Notes: generated from the letters alone by a model not told the origin. A DNA stretch of 64,000 bases from Lewinella sp. IMCC34191 (GCF_003390935.1 NZ_QNQZ01000005.1:349118-413117); one strand, 5' to 3'; counted from the first letter of the stretch, positions 9,099 to 20,822 are shown. Translations and numbers: made by a program.

Positions 9099-9473
9099 AT
9101 GTCCGTCCCGAAGCCGACCACCGTAGACGAGTACCTGGACGCCGCCCCGGAAGCCGGTCGCGCCCACCTGAACGAATTGCGTCTTCTGCTGCGCTCCGTC
9201 GCCCCAAAAGCGGACGAAAATATCAAGTGGGGACAGCCCGTCTTCGAGCAGGGCACCATTCTTTTCGCCTACGCGGCGCATAAGGCCCACCTGAACTTCG
9301 TGCCGACCGGTCCTGCCCTGGCGCCCTTCGCGGAAGAACTCCGGGGCTTCAAACGGGCCAAGGACTCCTTCCAGATCCCCTACGACCGCCCACTGCCGAC
9401 GGATTTGATCCGCCGCATCGCCGCCTACCGGCTGGAGGAGGTGACGGAGCGGGGGGCGAAGTGGCGCTACTGA
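9099..9473 (+). CDS. DUF1801 domain protein
   Basis: This 124-residue protein is a DUF1801 (YdhG-type) protein, a small cytoplasmic fold found alone or as part of the YdeI family. The family motif is visible as ENIKWGQPVFEQGTILFAY (about residues 44-62). Its biochemical role is not known. I chose the ATG at 9099; the frame also has a TTG two codons earlier. Two more relatives with this fold lie at 20819 and 28275. Confidence 0.85.
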   Translation: MSVPKPTTVDEYLDAAPEAGRAHLNELRLLLRSVAPKADENIKWGQPVFEQGTILFAYAAHKAHLNFVPTGPALAPFAEELRGFKRAKDSFQIPYDRPLPTDLIRRIAAYRLEEVTERGAKWRY

Positions 9474-9480
9474 AATTAGT

Positions 9481-11061
9481 CTACCGTCCCTGCTCGGCTC
9501 TAGGCTCCAGCCGGTAGGTACTGGTGCCCATATGCGTCTTGCCGAACTGATCCGTGGCGCGTACCTCGATGGTATGCTCGCCGGGTGCGAGGCCTACGGG
9601 CACGCGGCCGCGCCACAGGTGGGTGCTCGGAATGGCGTTGGAACCACGGCGGCCAGGCACCAATTGCTCGTTGGTATCCCATTGGTAGAGGGAGGCTTCG
9701 TAGGCGGGGTCCTGCTCCACCGAGTAGGTCATCGGAGTCCATTTGCCGTCGTCGACGCGGTACTCGACCGTATCGCCCTCCCGGCCCATGAAGAAGTTGA
9801 CGTAGATGCCCGCGCTGGTGCCGCGCTCGTGGATGGTCACGCGGGGGTTGTAGATCTCCATCTGGTACGTCTCCGGCATGCCGGCCACCCGGTACTCGGT
9901 GCGGTATTCGTTACCGTCGAAGTGGAGGAAGGCGTAGCCCTTCGGCGTACCGTCACGCATGGTGGAGTAGGGCACGCCGGATTCGTTGAGCTTGCCGGAG
10001 TACCAGTCGCCCGAGGTGGTACCGACGTTATACTCGTGGTGGGGCGTGTCGCGGTCCATGCCCTCTTCCCGGCCGAAGTAGTTCTGCCGCTGGATGTGGG
10101 TGTGGGCGGAAAGCGATAGGGTATGCGGAAAGCGCGCCAGCAGGTCGAAGAGCCGCTGGCGGTCTTCGTCGCGGTAGCTGTCGCCCTCTTCCTCCAGGGG
10201 AATGTGGAAAGCCAGCACGACCAAATGGTCTTCGGGTACGAATTGCAGGTCGTTTTCCACGAAGTCCAGCTGATCCGCGCGGAAGCCGCCCCAGTAGCCG
10301 CTGGAATCACGCGGGTCGGGGTAGAGAATATCGTCCAGGACGATGAAGTGGACCCGGCCGTAATTGAAAGCGTAGTTGGCGGGGCCGAAGCGGGCCTCGT
10401 AGGTTTCATCGCTGAGCTCGTCGCGGGTGGCGTCGTAGTTCATATCGTGGTTGCCCATCAGGTTGTACCAGGGGATGCCGACGCGCCGGACGACTTCGAT
10501 GTAGGGGTTGAACAGATCCAGGTTGTCGCCGACCAGGTCGCCCAGACTGAGGCCGAAAGGGACGTTCTCGATGCCCTCGACTTCGGCGACCACGCCACGG
10601 GCGAACCAGTCCATATCCTCCAGGGTGTACGGCTGGGGGTCGCCGAAGATGAGGGCGGTGAACTCGTCGTGCTCTTCGGCGGGCAGGAGGCCGAAATCGA
10701 TGGCTTCCGGCAGTTCTCCCGTAGGGGCCACCCCCGCGTATTTCAGCTCCGGGGAGCCGGCGGGCTTGTGGATGCGGTAGAAGCGGGGCAATTTGTACTC
10801 GTCGACGGGCACCGCGTAACCGGCCGGCTTGATAACGGCGATGATATCATCGTCCCCGACTGGGATCTGGTAGCTGCCGTCGGCCTGCGTACGGACCACT
10901 TCCACGCCGTTGGTAACGCTTACGTCCGGGATAACGGTTTCTCCGCCGTCGCGGCGGCCGTTCCCGTTGGCGTCAGCGTATACGACACCGGAGGCCTGTT
11001 GCTGAGCGTGCAGGCTGCCGGCGAGCAGGATACCGAAGAAAGCGAAATGTAGATTTTTCAT
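9481..11061 (-). CDS. Secreted calcineurin-like metallophosphoesterase
   Basis: The 526-residue protein has a signal peptide (1-20), an N-terminal beta-sandwich domain (about 22-125) with a repeat-like DANGNGRRDGGE loop, a central metallophosphatase domain and a C-terminal domain. Metal-binding motifs are GDPQ (140-143, replacing the usual DxH), GDLVGDN (174-180), GNHD (203-206) and SAHTH. Family members hydrolyse phosphate mono- or diesters. It is the last gene of a susC-susD operon, so it probably works on the phosphate compound that the transporter takes up or is exposed to at the cell surface. The substrate is unknown. Confidence 0.9.
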   Translation of the reverse strand: MKNLHFAFFGILLAGSLHAQQQASGVVYADANGNGRRDGGETVIPDVSVTNGVEVVRTQADGSYQIPVGDDDIIAVIKPAGYAVPVDEYKLPRFYRIHKPAGSPELKYAGVAPTGELPEAIDFGLLPAEEHDEFTALIFGDPQPYTLEDMDWFARGVVAEVEGIENVPFGLSLGDLVGDNLDLFNPYIEVVRRVGIPWYNLMGNHDMNYDATRDELSDETYEARFGPANYAFNYGRVHFIVLDDILYPDPRDSSGYWGGFRADQLDFVENDLQFVPEDHLVVLAFHIPLEEEGDSYRDEDRQRLFDLLARFPHTLSLSAHTHIQRQNYFGREEGMDRDTPHHEYNVGTTSGDWYSGKLNESGVPYSTMRDGTPKGYAFLHFDGNEYRTEYRVAGMPETYQMEIYNPRVTIHERGTSAGIYVNFFMGREGDTVEYRVDDGKWTPMTYSVEQDPAYEASLYQWDTNEQLVPGRRGSNAIPSTHLWRGRVPVGLAPGEHTIEVRATDQFGKTHMGTSTYRLEPRAEQGR

Positions 11062-11081
11062 GTAAGGTTTGGCTAAAGCGT

Positions 11082-12509
11082 TTAGTCGACGGTATCCCAC
11101 CACACCCGGGTGTTGATGTCGTCGGGACCTCCCAGCAGGGGCAGGGCGTCCTGGTAGTTTGCGTTGTTACCGATGCGCACGTCCTGGGGGTAGTAGAACC
11201 GGGCGGGCATGCGACCGTCGTTGAGCATGGCGGGGGTAGTGGGCAGCTCCGGCAGACCCGTGCGGCGGTATTCGAACCACTGTTGGTAATCTACGAAGTA
11301 GAGCGCATAATACTTTTGCAGCATGATCCGCTCCAGGCTGCCGTCGTAGGCCGCGGTGGGTTGGTCGAAGTAGCCGGCGGGCAGCGAGGTGCCCAGTTGC
11401 TCCATGGCCGCGGCGACGCCGGCCTCGTAATAGGCCTGCCCGTCTTCCAGGTACCCGCGCTGGGCGAGCTCGGCCTGAATAAAGGCTACTTCCGCGTACG
11501 TCATCAGGTAGATGCGCATGGGGTTTTCCACCTGCTCGATCTCGAGCGTGGAAGCGTTGTAGGTGAACTGCGATTCCGGACCGTCGTAGGCGCTCGGTAT
11601 TCCCTTATAGCCGATGTTGTTCAGGGCGGAATCCTGGGCCATGGTGGCGATGACCGGGCGGCGCGGATCTTCCCAGCCATTTAGGTTATCGATAAAAAAG
11701 GTGGTCATCTTGGTGCCCAGGCGGAAGTCCTGCGGACGCCCCCAGGGGGACACGTTAGGGCTCACGCCGGTAACTTCCAGAATGGCCGATTCTTCAGTAG
11801 CGGTGAAGACCGGGTACTGTTCCGGGTTCTCCACCATGGTGGCCAGCCGATCGAAGGAGTCAAAATCGTCCCGGTTGGAAACCCGCAACAGGAGGCGCAT
11901 CAGCAGCGAGTTGGTGAACCGCCGCCAGCCGGCCACTTCGTTGTCGAAGAGGATGTCCGGGGCGTAGGGCATAGCCCGCTGGGTATCGTAAAGGGTGTTC
12001 GCCCGCTCCAGGTCCGCCAGGATGGTGGCGTATACGTCGGCTTGCGCGTCGAAGCGGGGGTAAAGGTTCCCTTCCTCGGCGGCGGAAGCTTCCGTCATCG
12101 GCACCGGTCCGAACAGGTCGGTGAGGTTGGCGTAGAGGTAGGCGTTCAGCGTCAGGGCGATCGCCTCGTAGTTGGGGTCCTCGGCCTCCACGGCGGCGGC
12201 GCGCATCTCCTTCACGTTGTTGGCCAGCCGGTAATACCAGTACCAGGAGGAGTTCCCAATATTCTGACTGACGTCGTAGCGGTGCAGTCCGCCCGATACG
12301 CTGGGGAACGGAACGGTCACCTGCATGAGGTCGAAGGTGATGGCGTGGCTGCGGCCCGCGTTATGCGTCGCCAGTTCGTAGAGGATCGGGTTAATGAGGG
12401 TTCCCGGACTGATCTCCGTGATCCGGTTCGGGTCCTCGTTCACCTCGGCGAAGTCGTAGGTACAGGCCGTGAGGAAAAGCAGGAGCAGGGAAAGGAGGGT
12501 ATATTTCAT
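11082..12509 (-). CDS. SusD/RagB-like outer-membrane lipoprotein
   Basis: The 475-residue protein has a lipoprotein signal (LFLTAC, Cys16) and matches the SusD-like_2 group. These lipoproteins form a lid on a SusC-type TonB-dependent channel and bind the nutrient. The N terminus (YDFAEVNEDPNRIT) is typical of the group, and the C terminus contains the Tyr/Trp-rich region (YALYFVDYQQWFEYRRTG). It follows the susC gene by 26 bases and precedes the phosphoesterase by 20, so the three genes should be co-transcribed. Confidence 0.93.
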   Translation of the reverse strand: MKYTLLSLLLLFLTACTYDFAEVNEDPNRITEISPGTLINPILYELATHNAGRSHAITFDLMQVTVPFPSVSGGLHRYDVSQNIGNSSWYWYYRLANNVKEMRAAAVEAEDPNYEAIALTLNAYLYANLTDLFGPVPMTEASAAEEGNLYPRFDAQADVYATILADLERANTLYDTQRAMPYAPDILFDNEVAGWRRFTNSLLMRLLLRVSNRDDFDSFDRLATMVENPEQYPVFTATEESAILEVTGVSPNVSPWGRPQDFRLGTKMTTFFIDNLNGWEDPRRPVIATMAQDSALNNIGYKGIPSAYDGPESQFTYNASTLEIEQVENPMRIYLMTYAEVAFIQAELAQRGYLEDGQAYYEAGVAAAMEQLGTSLPAGYFDQPTAAYDGSLERIMLQKYYALYFVDYQQWFEYRRTGLPELPTTPAMLNDGRMPARFYYPQDVRIGNNANYQDALPLLGGPDDINTRVWWDTVD

Positions 12510-12535
12510 GGCGCGGATTGCTTGGGGGGGAATGT

Positions 12536-15500
12536 CTACAGCGTCAGTTTCAACTGGAAGCCGTAAGTGGCCGGAGACGGCATCTGGCCGATCTCCGCCC
12601 CGGGTATAAAGGTGTCGCCGTTCAGGGAAGCGGTTTCCGGGTCGTAGATCGGAAAGTCGGAAAGGGTGGCGAGGTTGCGGCCGAACAGGGAGGCCTGCAG
12701 CCCCTGCACGTGGATCCGTTCGAGCCAGCCCCCGGCGAAATCGTACTGGAGGCTCACCTCCCGTAACTTCAGGTAGGAGGCGTCGAACGAATTGGACTCC
12801 ACGTTGGCGCGGCGATAGTAGCGGACGTACCAGTCCGGCGTCACGGCCTTGGTCGTATTGGGGGAATAGGTGCCATCCTCGTTCAGCACCACGCCGTCGC
12901 CGATGATGTAGCCTTCTTCCCGCCCCGGGAAGGTGGCCCGCAGTTTGCCCTGCTCCATGGCTTTGTGGTGGGTCTGCGAATAGATGATGCCCCCGTACTG
13001 CCCGTCCAGGGTGACGTTGAGGGCGGCCTTACCCAAACGGACGCTGTTCACCAGGCCGGCGCGCCAGTCGGGGCTGGCATCGCCGATGTAGGAGATGTCG
13101 TCGGGGTAGGCGGGCAGGCCGGCATTGTCGTAGACGATCTGCCCGTCGGGCGAGCGGACGAAGGCGGCGCCGTAGATCGCCGTGGTGGTGCCCCCTTCCT
13201 TCGCGATTATCGTCGCCTGCCCGGCCGAGCCGATCTCCTGCTGCCCCTGGATGCCGTCGGCCAGCGAAAGCACCTTATTCCAGTTGCGGGAGAAGGTCAG
13301 GGTACTGGTCCAGTTCAGGTTTTTTCCCTTCAGCGGCTTGCCGGTCAGGGTGAGTTCCACGCCGCGGTTGCGCACCTCGCCGCTATTGAGGACGGCGGAG
13401 CTGTAGCCGGTGGTAATGTCGAGCGGGATGGAGATGATCTGGTTGCGCGTGGTCGTCTCATACACCGTTGCGTCCAGGGTCAGGCGGCTGCGCAGGAACC
13501 GGGCCTCGAAACCGGTCTCGAAGCTGGTGGTGATCTCCGGTTTGAAGTCGGGGTTGTACAACTCGGTGGAAAGCGCGGCGGAACTCGGGAAGGCGCTCTG
13601 GTTGTAGTACTTGGTCGTGCGGTACGGGTCCGTATCGTTGCCCACCTGCGCGAAGGAGAAGCGGTACTTCAGGTAGTTCAGATCGGCGAAGTCCAGGAGC
13701 TCGGAAAGGATAAAACTGACGTTCGCCGAGGGGTAAAAGAAGGAGTTGTTCTGCACGGGCAGGGTGCTGGACCAGTCGTTGCGCCCCGTAAGGTCCAGGA
13801 AGATCTTATCGTCGTAGGACAGCGAGAGGAGGCCGTACAGGCTGTTTACCTTCCGATTGCTGTCGTACGTCTGTACGATCGGATTATTCACGCCGTTCGC
13901 GAGTTTATACACTCCCGGAACGACCAGGGCGTCCACGGAGGCGTCCGTACGGCGGTAGCGGTAGTCCAGCGCGTTGCCGCCCAGCGAGAAAGAATAGGCG
14001 AACCGGTCCGAGAATGCGTCCTCGTAGCTCAACAGGAAATCCGCGTTCACTTCCTGCTTGAAGATGTTCTGCTTCTCGTAGTAGCCCCGGGCGTAGCGGT
14101 TGATGCTGTAGGGTCGCTTCTGCTCCCGGTCCTGGTGGTAGGTATTCAGCGAGGTGCGCAGCATGAGTTGCAGCCGCGGGGCGAGTTCGAGTTTGGTGAA
14201 GATGTTGCCTACGATCTGGTCGCTGGCCAGGGCATTGGTCGCTTCGTACGCGATCAGGAAGGGGTTATCGATGTAGGAACTGTAAGGTTGGATCTGCTCG
14301 ATCTGCCGCTGCACGTTCCGCCAGATGGGCCGCAGCCAGTCCAGATCGACGTTCGGGTTCTGGAAGATCATGAAGTAGGCGATCGAGCCGTTGTTGTAGC
14401 CGGTGCTGGGCAGGTTGTCGCTGCTGCGGTTGTTGTAGTTGATGGTCGACCCGACCTGGATGCGGTCCGAGACCTGGTAATTGGCGTTGATGGAAGCCGT
14501 AAGCCGCTCGTAGCCGGTATTCGGCATAATCCATTCGTTCTTCATGTGGCCGGCGGAGAGGCGCATGGAGCCCTTGTCGTTGCCGCCCTGGAGGCTCAGG
14601 TTGTTGTCGTAGGTGATGCCGGTGCGCCAGAAATCCTTCCGGTTGTCGGGGTAGGCGCGCCAGGGTTGCCGTTCCAAGGACTGTCCTTCGACGAGGGGGT
14701 CGTACTGGTAATACTCCTGTCCGGCGAAGGCCGGCCCCCAGGCACTGCTGGTGCTGCCGGTGTTGCCCCCGTCCTCGGAGCCTCCGTAAGAATAGTAGGG
14801 GTTCCCCTCGTCGTCGAAGCTTTTGCCCGTACCCTGTCCGTACGCGTACTGCCAGTCGGGCCACCGCTGGATGTTGTCCAGGCTTACGCTGGAATTGTAT
14901 ACGATGCCGAGGCCGCGTTGCTGCTTCCCGGATTTGGTGGTGATGATCAGCGCCCCGTTGGCGGCCCGACTACCGTAGAGGGCGGTGGCGCCGGGCCCCT
15001 TCAGTACGGTTACGCTTTCGATGTCGTCCAGATTGAGGTCGTTGATCGCGTTGCCGTAGTCGATCGGGGAATCGTCACCGGTGTAGGCCGAGGACGAGCC
15101 CGAGGTCGTCAGTTCCTGGTTCACGGGTACCCCGTCCACCACGATCAGGGCGTAGTTGCCGTTCGGGTCCAGGGAGTTGTTACCCCGCAGGGTGATTTGC
15201 TGGGAGTTCATCGGTCCAGAGCCGGCGGAGGTGATATTGAGGCCGGCTACTTTGCCCTTAAGTCCCGACGACCAGTTGCTCGGCACCGTCTGGGCCAGGT
15301 TGTCGGCTTCAACGGTGGACTGCGAAAACCCCAGCTTCTTCTCCTCCCGCTTAATGCCGAGAGCGGTCACGACCACGGCGTCGAGTTCGTTGGTGTTGTC
15401 GGCCAGCACGATGTCGACCGGACGGTTCGTAACCGCAGGAATAGTCTGCGTAGCGTAGCCGAGGTAGGAGACGCGGAGCGCGGGTGCTTCGCCGCTTACG

Positions 15501-15727
15501 GTCAGGGTGAAATTGCCGTCGAAGTCGGTGGTGGTGCCGTTCGTCGTACCGTTTTCCATGACCGTAGCCCCCGGCAACGGCAGGCCATCCGCATCGTGCA
15601 CGGAACCCTGCACGGAACGGGTTGGAGCTTCCATGACCGGCGCGTCCTGCGCCCGAAGGATCGACGCGCAACACCCGAGAAGTAAACACAGAAAAAGCGA
15701 AAGCGGGACTCGGTAGAAATGTTCCAT
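12536..15727 (-). CDS. SusC/RagA-type TonB-linked outer-membrane protein
   Basis: This 1063-residue protein has a signal peptide, a carboxypeptidase-like regulatory domain (about residues 38-115), a SusC signature and plug domain (about 118-265, with LRGNNSLDPNG and VLKGPGATALYGSRAANGALIITTK regions) and a long beta-barrel ending in a hydrophobic residue. It forms an energised pore for a large nutrient with its SusD partner downstream. The start at 15727 (MEHFYRV) gives a clean signal peptide; nine more codons upstream are possible. It is the first gene of the operon. The phosphoesterase behind it suggests a phosphorylated substrate. Confidence 0.94.
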   Translation of the reverse strand: MEHFYRVPLSLFLCLLLGCCASILRAQDAPVMEAPTRSVQGSVHDADGLPLPGATVMENGTTNGTTTDFDGNFTLTVSGEAPALRVSYLGYATQTIPAVTNRPVDIVLADNTNELDAVVVTALGIKREEKKLGFSQSTVEADNLAQTVPSNWSSGLKGKVAGLNITSAGSGPMNSQQITLRGNNSLDPNGNYALIVVDGVPVNQELTTSGSSSAYTGDDSPIDYGNAINDLNLDDIESVTVLKGPGATALYGSRAANGALIITTKSGKQQRGLGIVYNSSVSLDNIQRWPDWQYAYGQGTGKSFDDEGNPYYSYGGSEDGGNTGSTSSAWGPAFAGQEYYQYDPLVEGQSLERQPWRAYPDNRKDFWRTGITYDNNLSLQGGNDKGSMRLSAGHMKNEWIMPNTGYERLTASINANYQVSDRIQVGSTINYNNRSSDNLPSTGYNNGSIAYFMIFQNPNVDLDWLRPIWRNVQRQIEQIQPYSSYIDNPFLIAYEATNALASDQIVGNIFTKLELAPRLQLMLRTSLNTYHQDREQKRPYSINRYARGYYEKQNIFKQEVNADFLLSYEDAFSDRFAYSFSLGGNALDYRYRRTDASVDALVVPGVYKLANGVNNPIVQTYDSNRKVNSLYGLLSLSYDDKIFLDLTGRNDWSSTLPVQNNSFFYPSANVSFILSELLDFADLNYLKYRFSFAQVGNDTDPYRTTKYYNQSAFPSSAALSTELYNPDFKPEITTSFETGFEARFLRSRLTLDATVYETTTRNQIISIPLDITTGYSSAVLNSGEVRNRGVELTLTGKPLKGKNLNWTSTLTFSRNWNKVLSLADGIQGQQEIGSAGQATIIAKEGGTTTAIYGAAFVRSPDGQIVYDNAGLPAYPDDISYIGDASPDWRAGLVNSVRLGKAALNVTLDGQYGGIIYSQTHHKAMEQGKLRATFPGREEGYIIGDGVVLNEDGTYSPNTTKAVTPDWYVRYYRRANVESNSFDASYLKLREVSLQYDFAGGWLERIHVQGLQASLFGRNLATLSDFPIYDPETASLNGDTFIPGAEIGQMPSPATYGFQLKLTL

Positions 15728-15892
15728 ACGCGATATTGCTTGGGGTGGACGCAAAGGATTCCTAAGTCGCCATCAGTTTGGCGATCAGGGTCTTATACCG
15801 TCGATTTTAATAGTTGTATCTGTGGGCAAAGGAACCGAGCCAATGCAAACCGTGGATAAAATCGATTTAACTCAGGGTTAAGAAAGCTTTGG

Positions 15893-15910
15893 CACCTGCG
15901 CCCCGTCGCC
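15893..15910 (-). repeat. Dispersed element, degenerate copy D
   Basis: The plus strand reads CACCTGCGCCCCGTCGCC. It keeps the CCTGCGC-CCG-CGC skeleton of the inverse consensus but differs at several bases, so it may be a worn copy or chance. It lies 37 bases before the AraC-type gene. Confidence 0.35.
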
Positions 15911-15933
15911 ATCTTTCCCTGCCCCTCGCCGGT

Positions 15934-15941
15934 TAACTTTC
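15934..15941 (+). promoter_or_regulatory. Possible -7 box abutting the AraC-type gene
   Basis: TAACTTTC fits TAnnTTTG except for the last base and ends five bases before the ATG. A transcript from it would start at or almost at the start codon. Confidence 0.4.
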
Positions 15942-15946
15942 CGCGA

Positions 15947-16507
15947 ATGATCCTCTACCTCAAGAACATGGTCTGCGACCGCTGCAAGCTGGTCACCGTC
16001 GCCACGCTGGAACGCGTAGGGCTGCACCCGGTACGGGCGGAACTCGGAGCGGTGGAGATCGCGGAGCCGGCGCTGGAACCCGCGGTCAAGGCCCGCCTAC
16101 GGGAAGAACTGCAGGCCGTTGGCTTCGAGCTGCTGGACGATAAGCGCAGCCGGACCGTCGCGGGGATCAAGGCGGCCATCACTCGATTGGTCCGCGAGCG
16201 GGACAATCGCCTCAGCGGTAACCTCTCCGATTACCTGCAGCGCGAATTGCGGCAGGACTACGGCGCCCTGAGCCACCTCTTCTCCGAAGTGGAAGGTACT
16301 ACGGTGGAACAGTACTACATCCGCCAGCGCATCGAGATGGTCAAGGAGCTGTTGACGTACGACGAGCTGACGCTCTCCGAGATCGCCTTCCGGCTACACT
16401 ATTCCTCCGTCGGCTACCTCAGCAAGCAATTCAAGCAGGTCACCGGTATGACGCCTACCGCCTTCAAGCGCCTCCGCCCCACCCGGCGCCCGCTGGACGA
16501 ACTCTGA
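15947..16507 (+). CDS. AraC-family regulator with HMA-like sensor domain
   Basis: The 186-residue protein has an N-terminal stretch that resembles a heavy-metal-associated (HMA) fold, with CDRC at residues 10-13, and a C-terminal AraC-type pair of helix-turn-helix motifs (about 120-180, ending GMTPTAFKRLR). This architecture is often found next to copper ATPase genes in Bacteroidota. Copper or another soft metal may bind at the cysteines and switch DNA binding; this is inference. The copA gene follows 83 bases downstream on the same strand. Confidence 0.85.
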   Translation: MILYLKNMVCDRCKLVTVATLERVGLHPVRAELGAVEIAEPALEPAVKARLREELQAVGFELLDDKRSRTVAGIKAAITRLVRERDNRLSGNLSDYLQRELRQDYGALSHLFSEVEGTTVEQYYIRQRIEMVKELLTYDELTLSEIAFRLHYSSVGYLSKQFKQVTGMTPTAFKRLRPTRRPLDEL

Positions 16508-16590
16508 ATTGTATAAATCGCTTCCGTAAAAGTGTAAGACTTGCCGCGCCCCGAACCGGTTGGATTAGCGTACCGCAAAGCAGGAAGATC

Positions 16591-19101
<2,511 letters not shown>

Positions 19102-19189
19102 AGGAGTAAATTGGTGAGGGACTGAATCGGACGAAGCTCCCGTTCGCGTGACGTTGATCCGTGGTGCCGAGCTACGTGTCAATTTTATC

Positions 19190-19210
19190 GCGGCGGAGCG
19201 CAGGAGGAAG
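19190..19210 (+). repeat. Dispersed element, copy E
   Basis: GCGGCGGAGCGCAGGAGGAAG keeps the full GC-rich core but has GGAAG in place of TAAAA. The AGGAGG this creates lies 17 bases before the ATG at 19224 and is too distant to be an ideal ribosome binding site. Confidence 0.75.
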
Positions 19211-19223
19211 CGATCTTAAAAAC

Positions 19224-19512
19224 ATGAATCGCGCAACCCTGACCGAGGCGCCGACCTCGCTTCCCGTTCTGGCCTGGATCGCCGGCATCCTGCTTCTCCT
19301 TTTCGGGCTCTTCGCTGCCTTCGACTACGTGATGAGTCTGAGCAGCGGGGAACCCTACTACTGGGCATCCGGCATGAACGACTTCCAGGTGGCATACTAT
19401 ACCTCGGTGCCGCTTTGGGCGATGGTGGGGTGGACGCTGTCGGTATGGGGCGGACTGGTCGGGGCCGCTCTATTGCTACTCCGGCGCGCGCCGGCCCGGG
19501 GAGAATTCGTTC
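19224..19512 (+). pseudogene. Truncated membrane protein gene
   Basis: From the ATG at 19224 the frame encodes about 95 residues with two or three hydrophobic helices (AGILLLLFGLFAAFDYVM and SVWGGLVGAALLLLRR). The N-terminal half resembles small four-helix membrane proteins of Bacteroidota of about 140 residues, but after residue 95 the sequence loses that character. No stop follows: the same frame runs through the arsR gene (out of its frame) and joins the SRPBCC gene in frame. I read this as a gene cut by a deletion that placed arsR behind it. The end is approximate. Confidence 0.55.
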
Positions 19513-19603
19513 TGACCTGCCGATGCTGTAACTGCAATCCATGCCTGCACGAAGCGGGGCGGGGATCACAGATAATTTTGCGGCCGGTATTGCGCAGCTA
19601 CTC

Positions 19604-19638
19604 GGCTGCACGTATATTAGCAGTCAAATGGCTGCACG
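19604..19638 (+). promoter_or_regulatory. Direct repeats before arsR, candidate operator
   Basis: The 9-mer GGCTGCACG occurs at 19604-19612 and again at 19630-19638, directly against the arsR start codon. The spacing of 26 bases is about two and a half helical turns. ArsR-family proteins often repress their own promoters, so this may be an autoregulatory site. There is no Shine-Dalgarno sequence. Confidence 0.4.
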
Positions 19639-19968
19639 ATGGACTTAAGGCGAGACGTATTCCAGGCAATTGCCGACCCCACCCGGCGAACGATCCTGAC
19701 GCTGGTGGCGCTGCAGGCCATGACGCCCGGCGCGATCGCGGAAAACTTCGATTCTACCCGGCAGACCGTATCGCGGCACATCCAGATCCTCATCGAATGC
19801 GAACTGCTGGAGCAGCGGCAGGCGGGTCGGGAGATCTATTACCAACTCAATCCGGAGAAATTCCGGGTCATCGCCGACTTCATCGAGCCCTTCCGGCAAC
19901 TCTGGGAAGACCGCTTCGCCAAACTCGAATCCATCATGAAGGAACCCCCTCCCACCGAAAAGCCATGA
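19639..19968 (+). CDS. ArsR-family HTH transcriptional regulator
   Basis: The 109-residue protein is a winged-helix regulator of the ArsR/SmtB class without obvious metal-binding cysteines. The recognition region is [29 protein letters not shown] (about residues 35-63, interrupted here only for reading). It belongs to the subgroup that sits before SRPBCC (AHSA1-like) genes. The stop codon overlaps the next start as ATGA, so the two are translationally coupled. It probably represses this small operon; the signal is unknown. Confidence 0.92.
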   Translation: MDLRRDVFQAIADPTRRTILTLVALQAMTPGAIAENFDSTRQTVSRHIQILIECELLEQRQAGREIYYQLNPEKFRVIADFIEPFRQLWEDRFAKLESIMKEPPPTEKP

Positions 19969-20426
19969 AACCGACAACCCAGGTACACGCCGCCGACGGC
20001 CGGCAGGAGCTGACCATTACCCGCGACTTCGACCTTCCCCTCCACCGGCTATTTCGGGCCTTCGAAGATCCGGACATCGTAGCCCGGTGGATGGGGACGA
20101 AAGTCGTCAAACTGGAGAATCGCCGCCACGGCGGCTGGGAGTACGAAACCTCCGGCCCAAACGGTCAGGTGGTCTTCCGGGCGCACGGCGTGATCCACGA
20201 TTTCGTCCCGAACCAGCGCATCACCCGCACCTTCGAAATGGACAACAACTCGTTTCCGCCGCAACTGGAATTTCTCGAATTCTCGGCCCTATCGGAACGT
20301 ACCAGTCACCTGCGGATGCATATCGTATTTAAATCGGTGGCGGACCGCAATCAGCTCGTTCAGCTTCCCTTCGCGAAGGGATTGGGTATGGCCCACGACC
20401 GGCTGCAACGTATCATGGATAAATGA
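19965..20426 (+). CDS. SRPBCC / AHSA1-like domain protein
   Basis: This 153-residue protein has a START-like helix-grip fold: the N-terminal strand [22 protein letters not shown] followed by ARWMG is the typical opening of the AHSA1 group, and the C terminus is the long helix. Such proteins have a hydrophobic cavity, and their ligands are mostly unknown. The ATG overlaps the arsR stop. The next gene, DoxX-like, begins 6 bases after the stop. Confidence 0.9.
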   Translation: MKPTTQVHAADGRQELTITRDFDLPLHRLFRAFEDPDIVARWMGTKVVKLENRRHGGWEYETSGPNGQVVFRAHGVIHDFVPNQRITRTFEMDNNSFPPQLEFLEFSALSERTSHLRMHIVFKSVADRNQLVQLPFAKGLGMAHDRLQRIMDK

Positions 20427-20432
20427 TGTCGC

Positions 20433-20822
20433 ATGTCCAAAAGGAATAAGATCATATACTGGATCTCCACCGCCTGGCTGGCCCTGGGGATGGTATCCAC
20501 CGGTCTCGTGCAAGTCCTGCGACAAGCAGAAAGCGTGGAGATGTTTCTCTCGCTAGGGTATCCCGAATATCTAATGAGCATAGTAGGCGTTGCCAAGCTA
20601 CTGGGGGTACCGGTCATTCTGCTGCCCGGCCTGCCGCTGCTCAAGGAGTGGGCCTACGCCGGCTACTTCTTCCTGATGGCGGGCGCGATCGTTTCGCATC
20701 TGGCGGCGGGCGAACCGCAGGATGGCCTTCCGGCGCTGCTATTACTCCTATTGACCTTAATTTCCTGGTACCTGCGTCCGGCCCACAGGCGCGGGATGGC
20801 ATTAAATCGTCGGCTGGCATGA
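20433..20822 (+). CDS. DoxX-like membrane protein
   Basis: The 129-residue protein has four hydrophobic helices (about 8-28, 46-66, 72-93 and 99-115) and the DoxX-like sequence GVAKLLGVPVILLPGLPLLKEWAYAGYFF (written in full only to mark the conserved helix pair). DoxX-like proteins are small inner-membrane proteins of unclear function that often accompany SRPBCC and YdeI genes. The stop overlaps the next gene as ATGA. Confidence 0.88.
   Translation: MSKRNKIIYWISTAWLALGMVSTGLVQVLRQAESVEMFLSLGYPEYLMSIVGVAKLLGVPVILLPGLPLLKEWAYAGYFFLMAGAIVSHLAAGEPQDGLPALLLLLLTLISWYLRPAHRRGMALNRRLA

Noticed and set aside
12965..15685. Open frame of 906 codons on the plus strand
   Set aside because: It is antisense to the clear susC gene and results from GC-rich codon use. 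It has valine-glycine-arginine-rich composition and no family likeness.
20769..20785. Element copy in the DoxX gene (GGTACCTGCGTCCGGC)
   Set aside because: Only the CCTGCG portion matches, and it lies within normal coding sequence.
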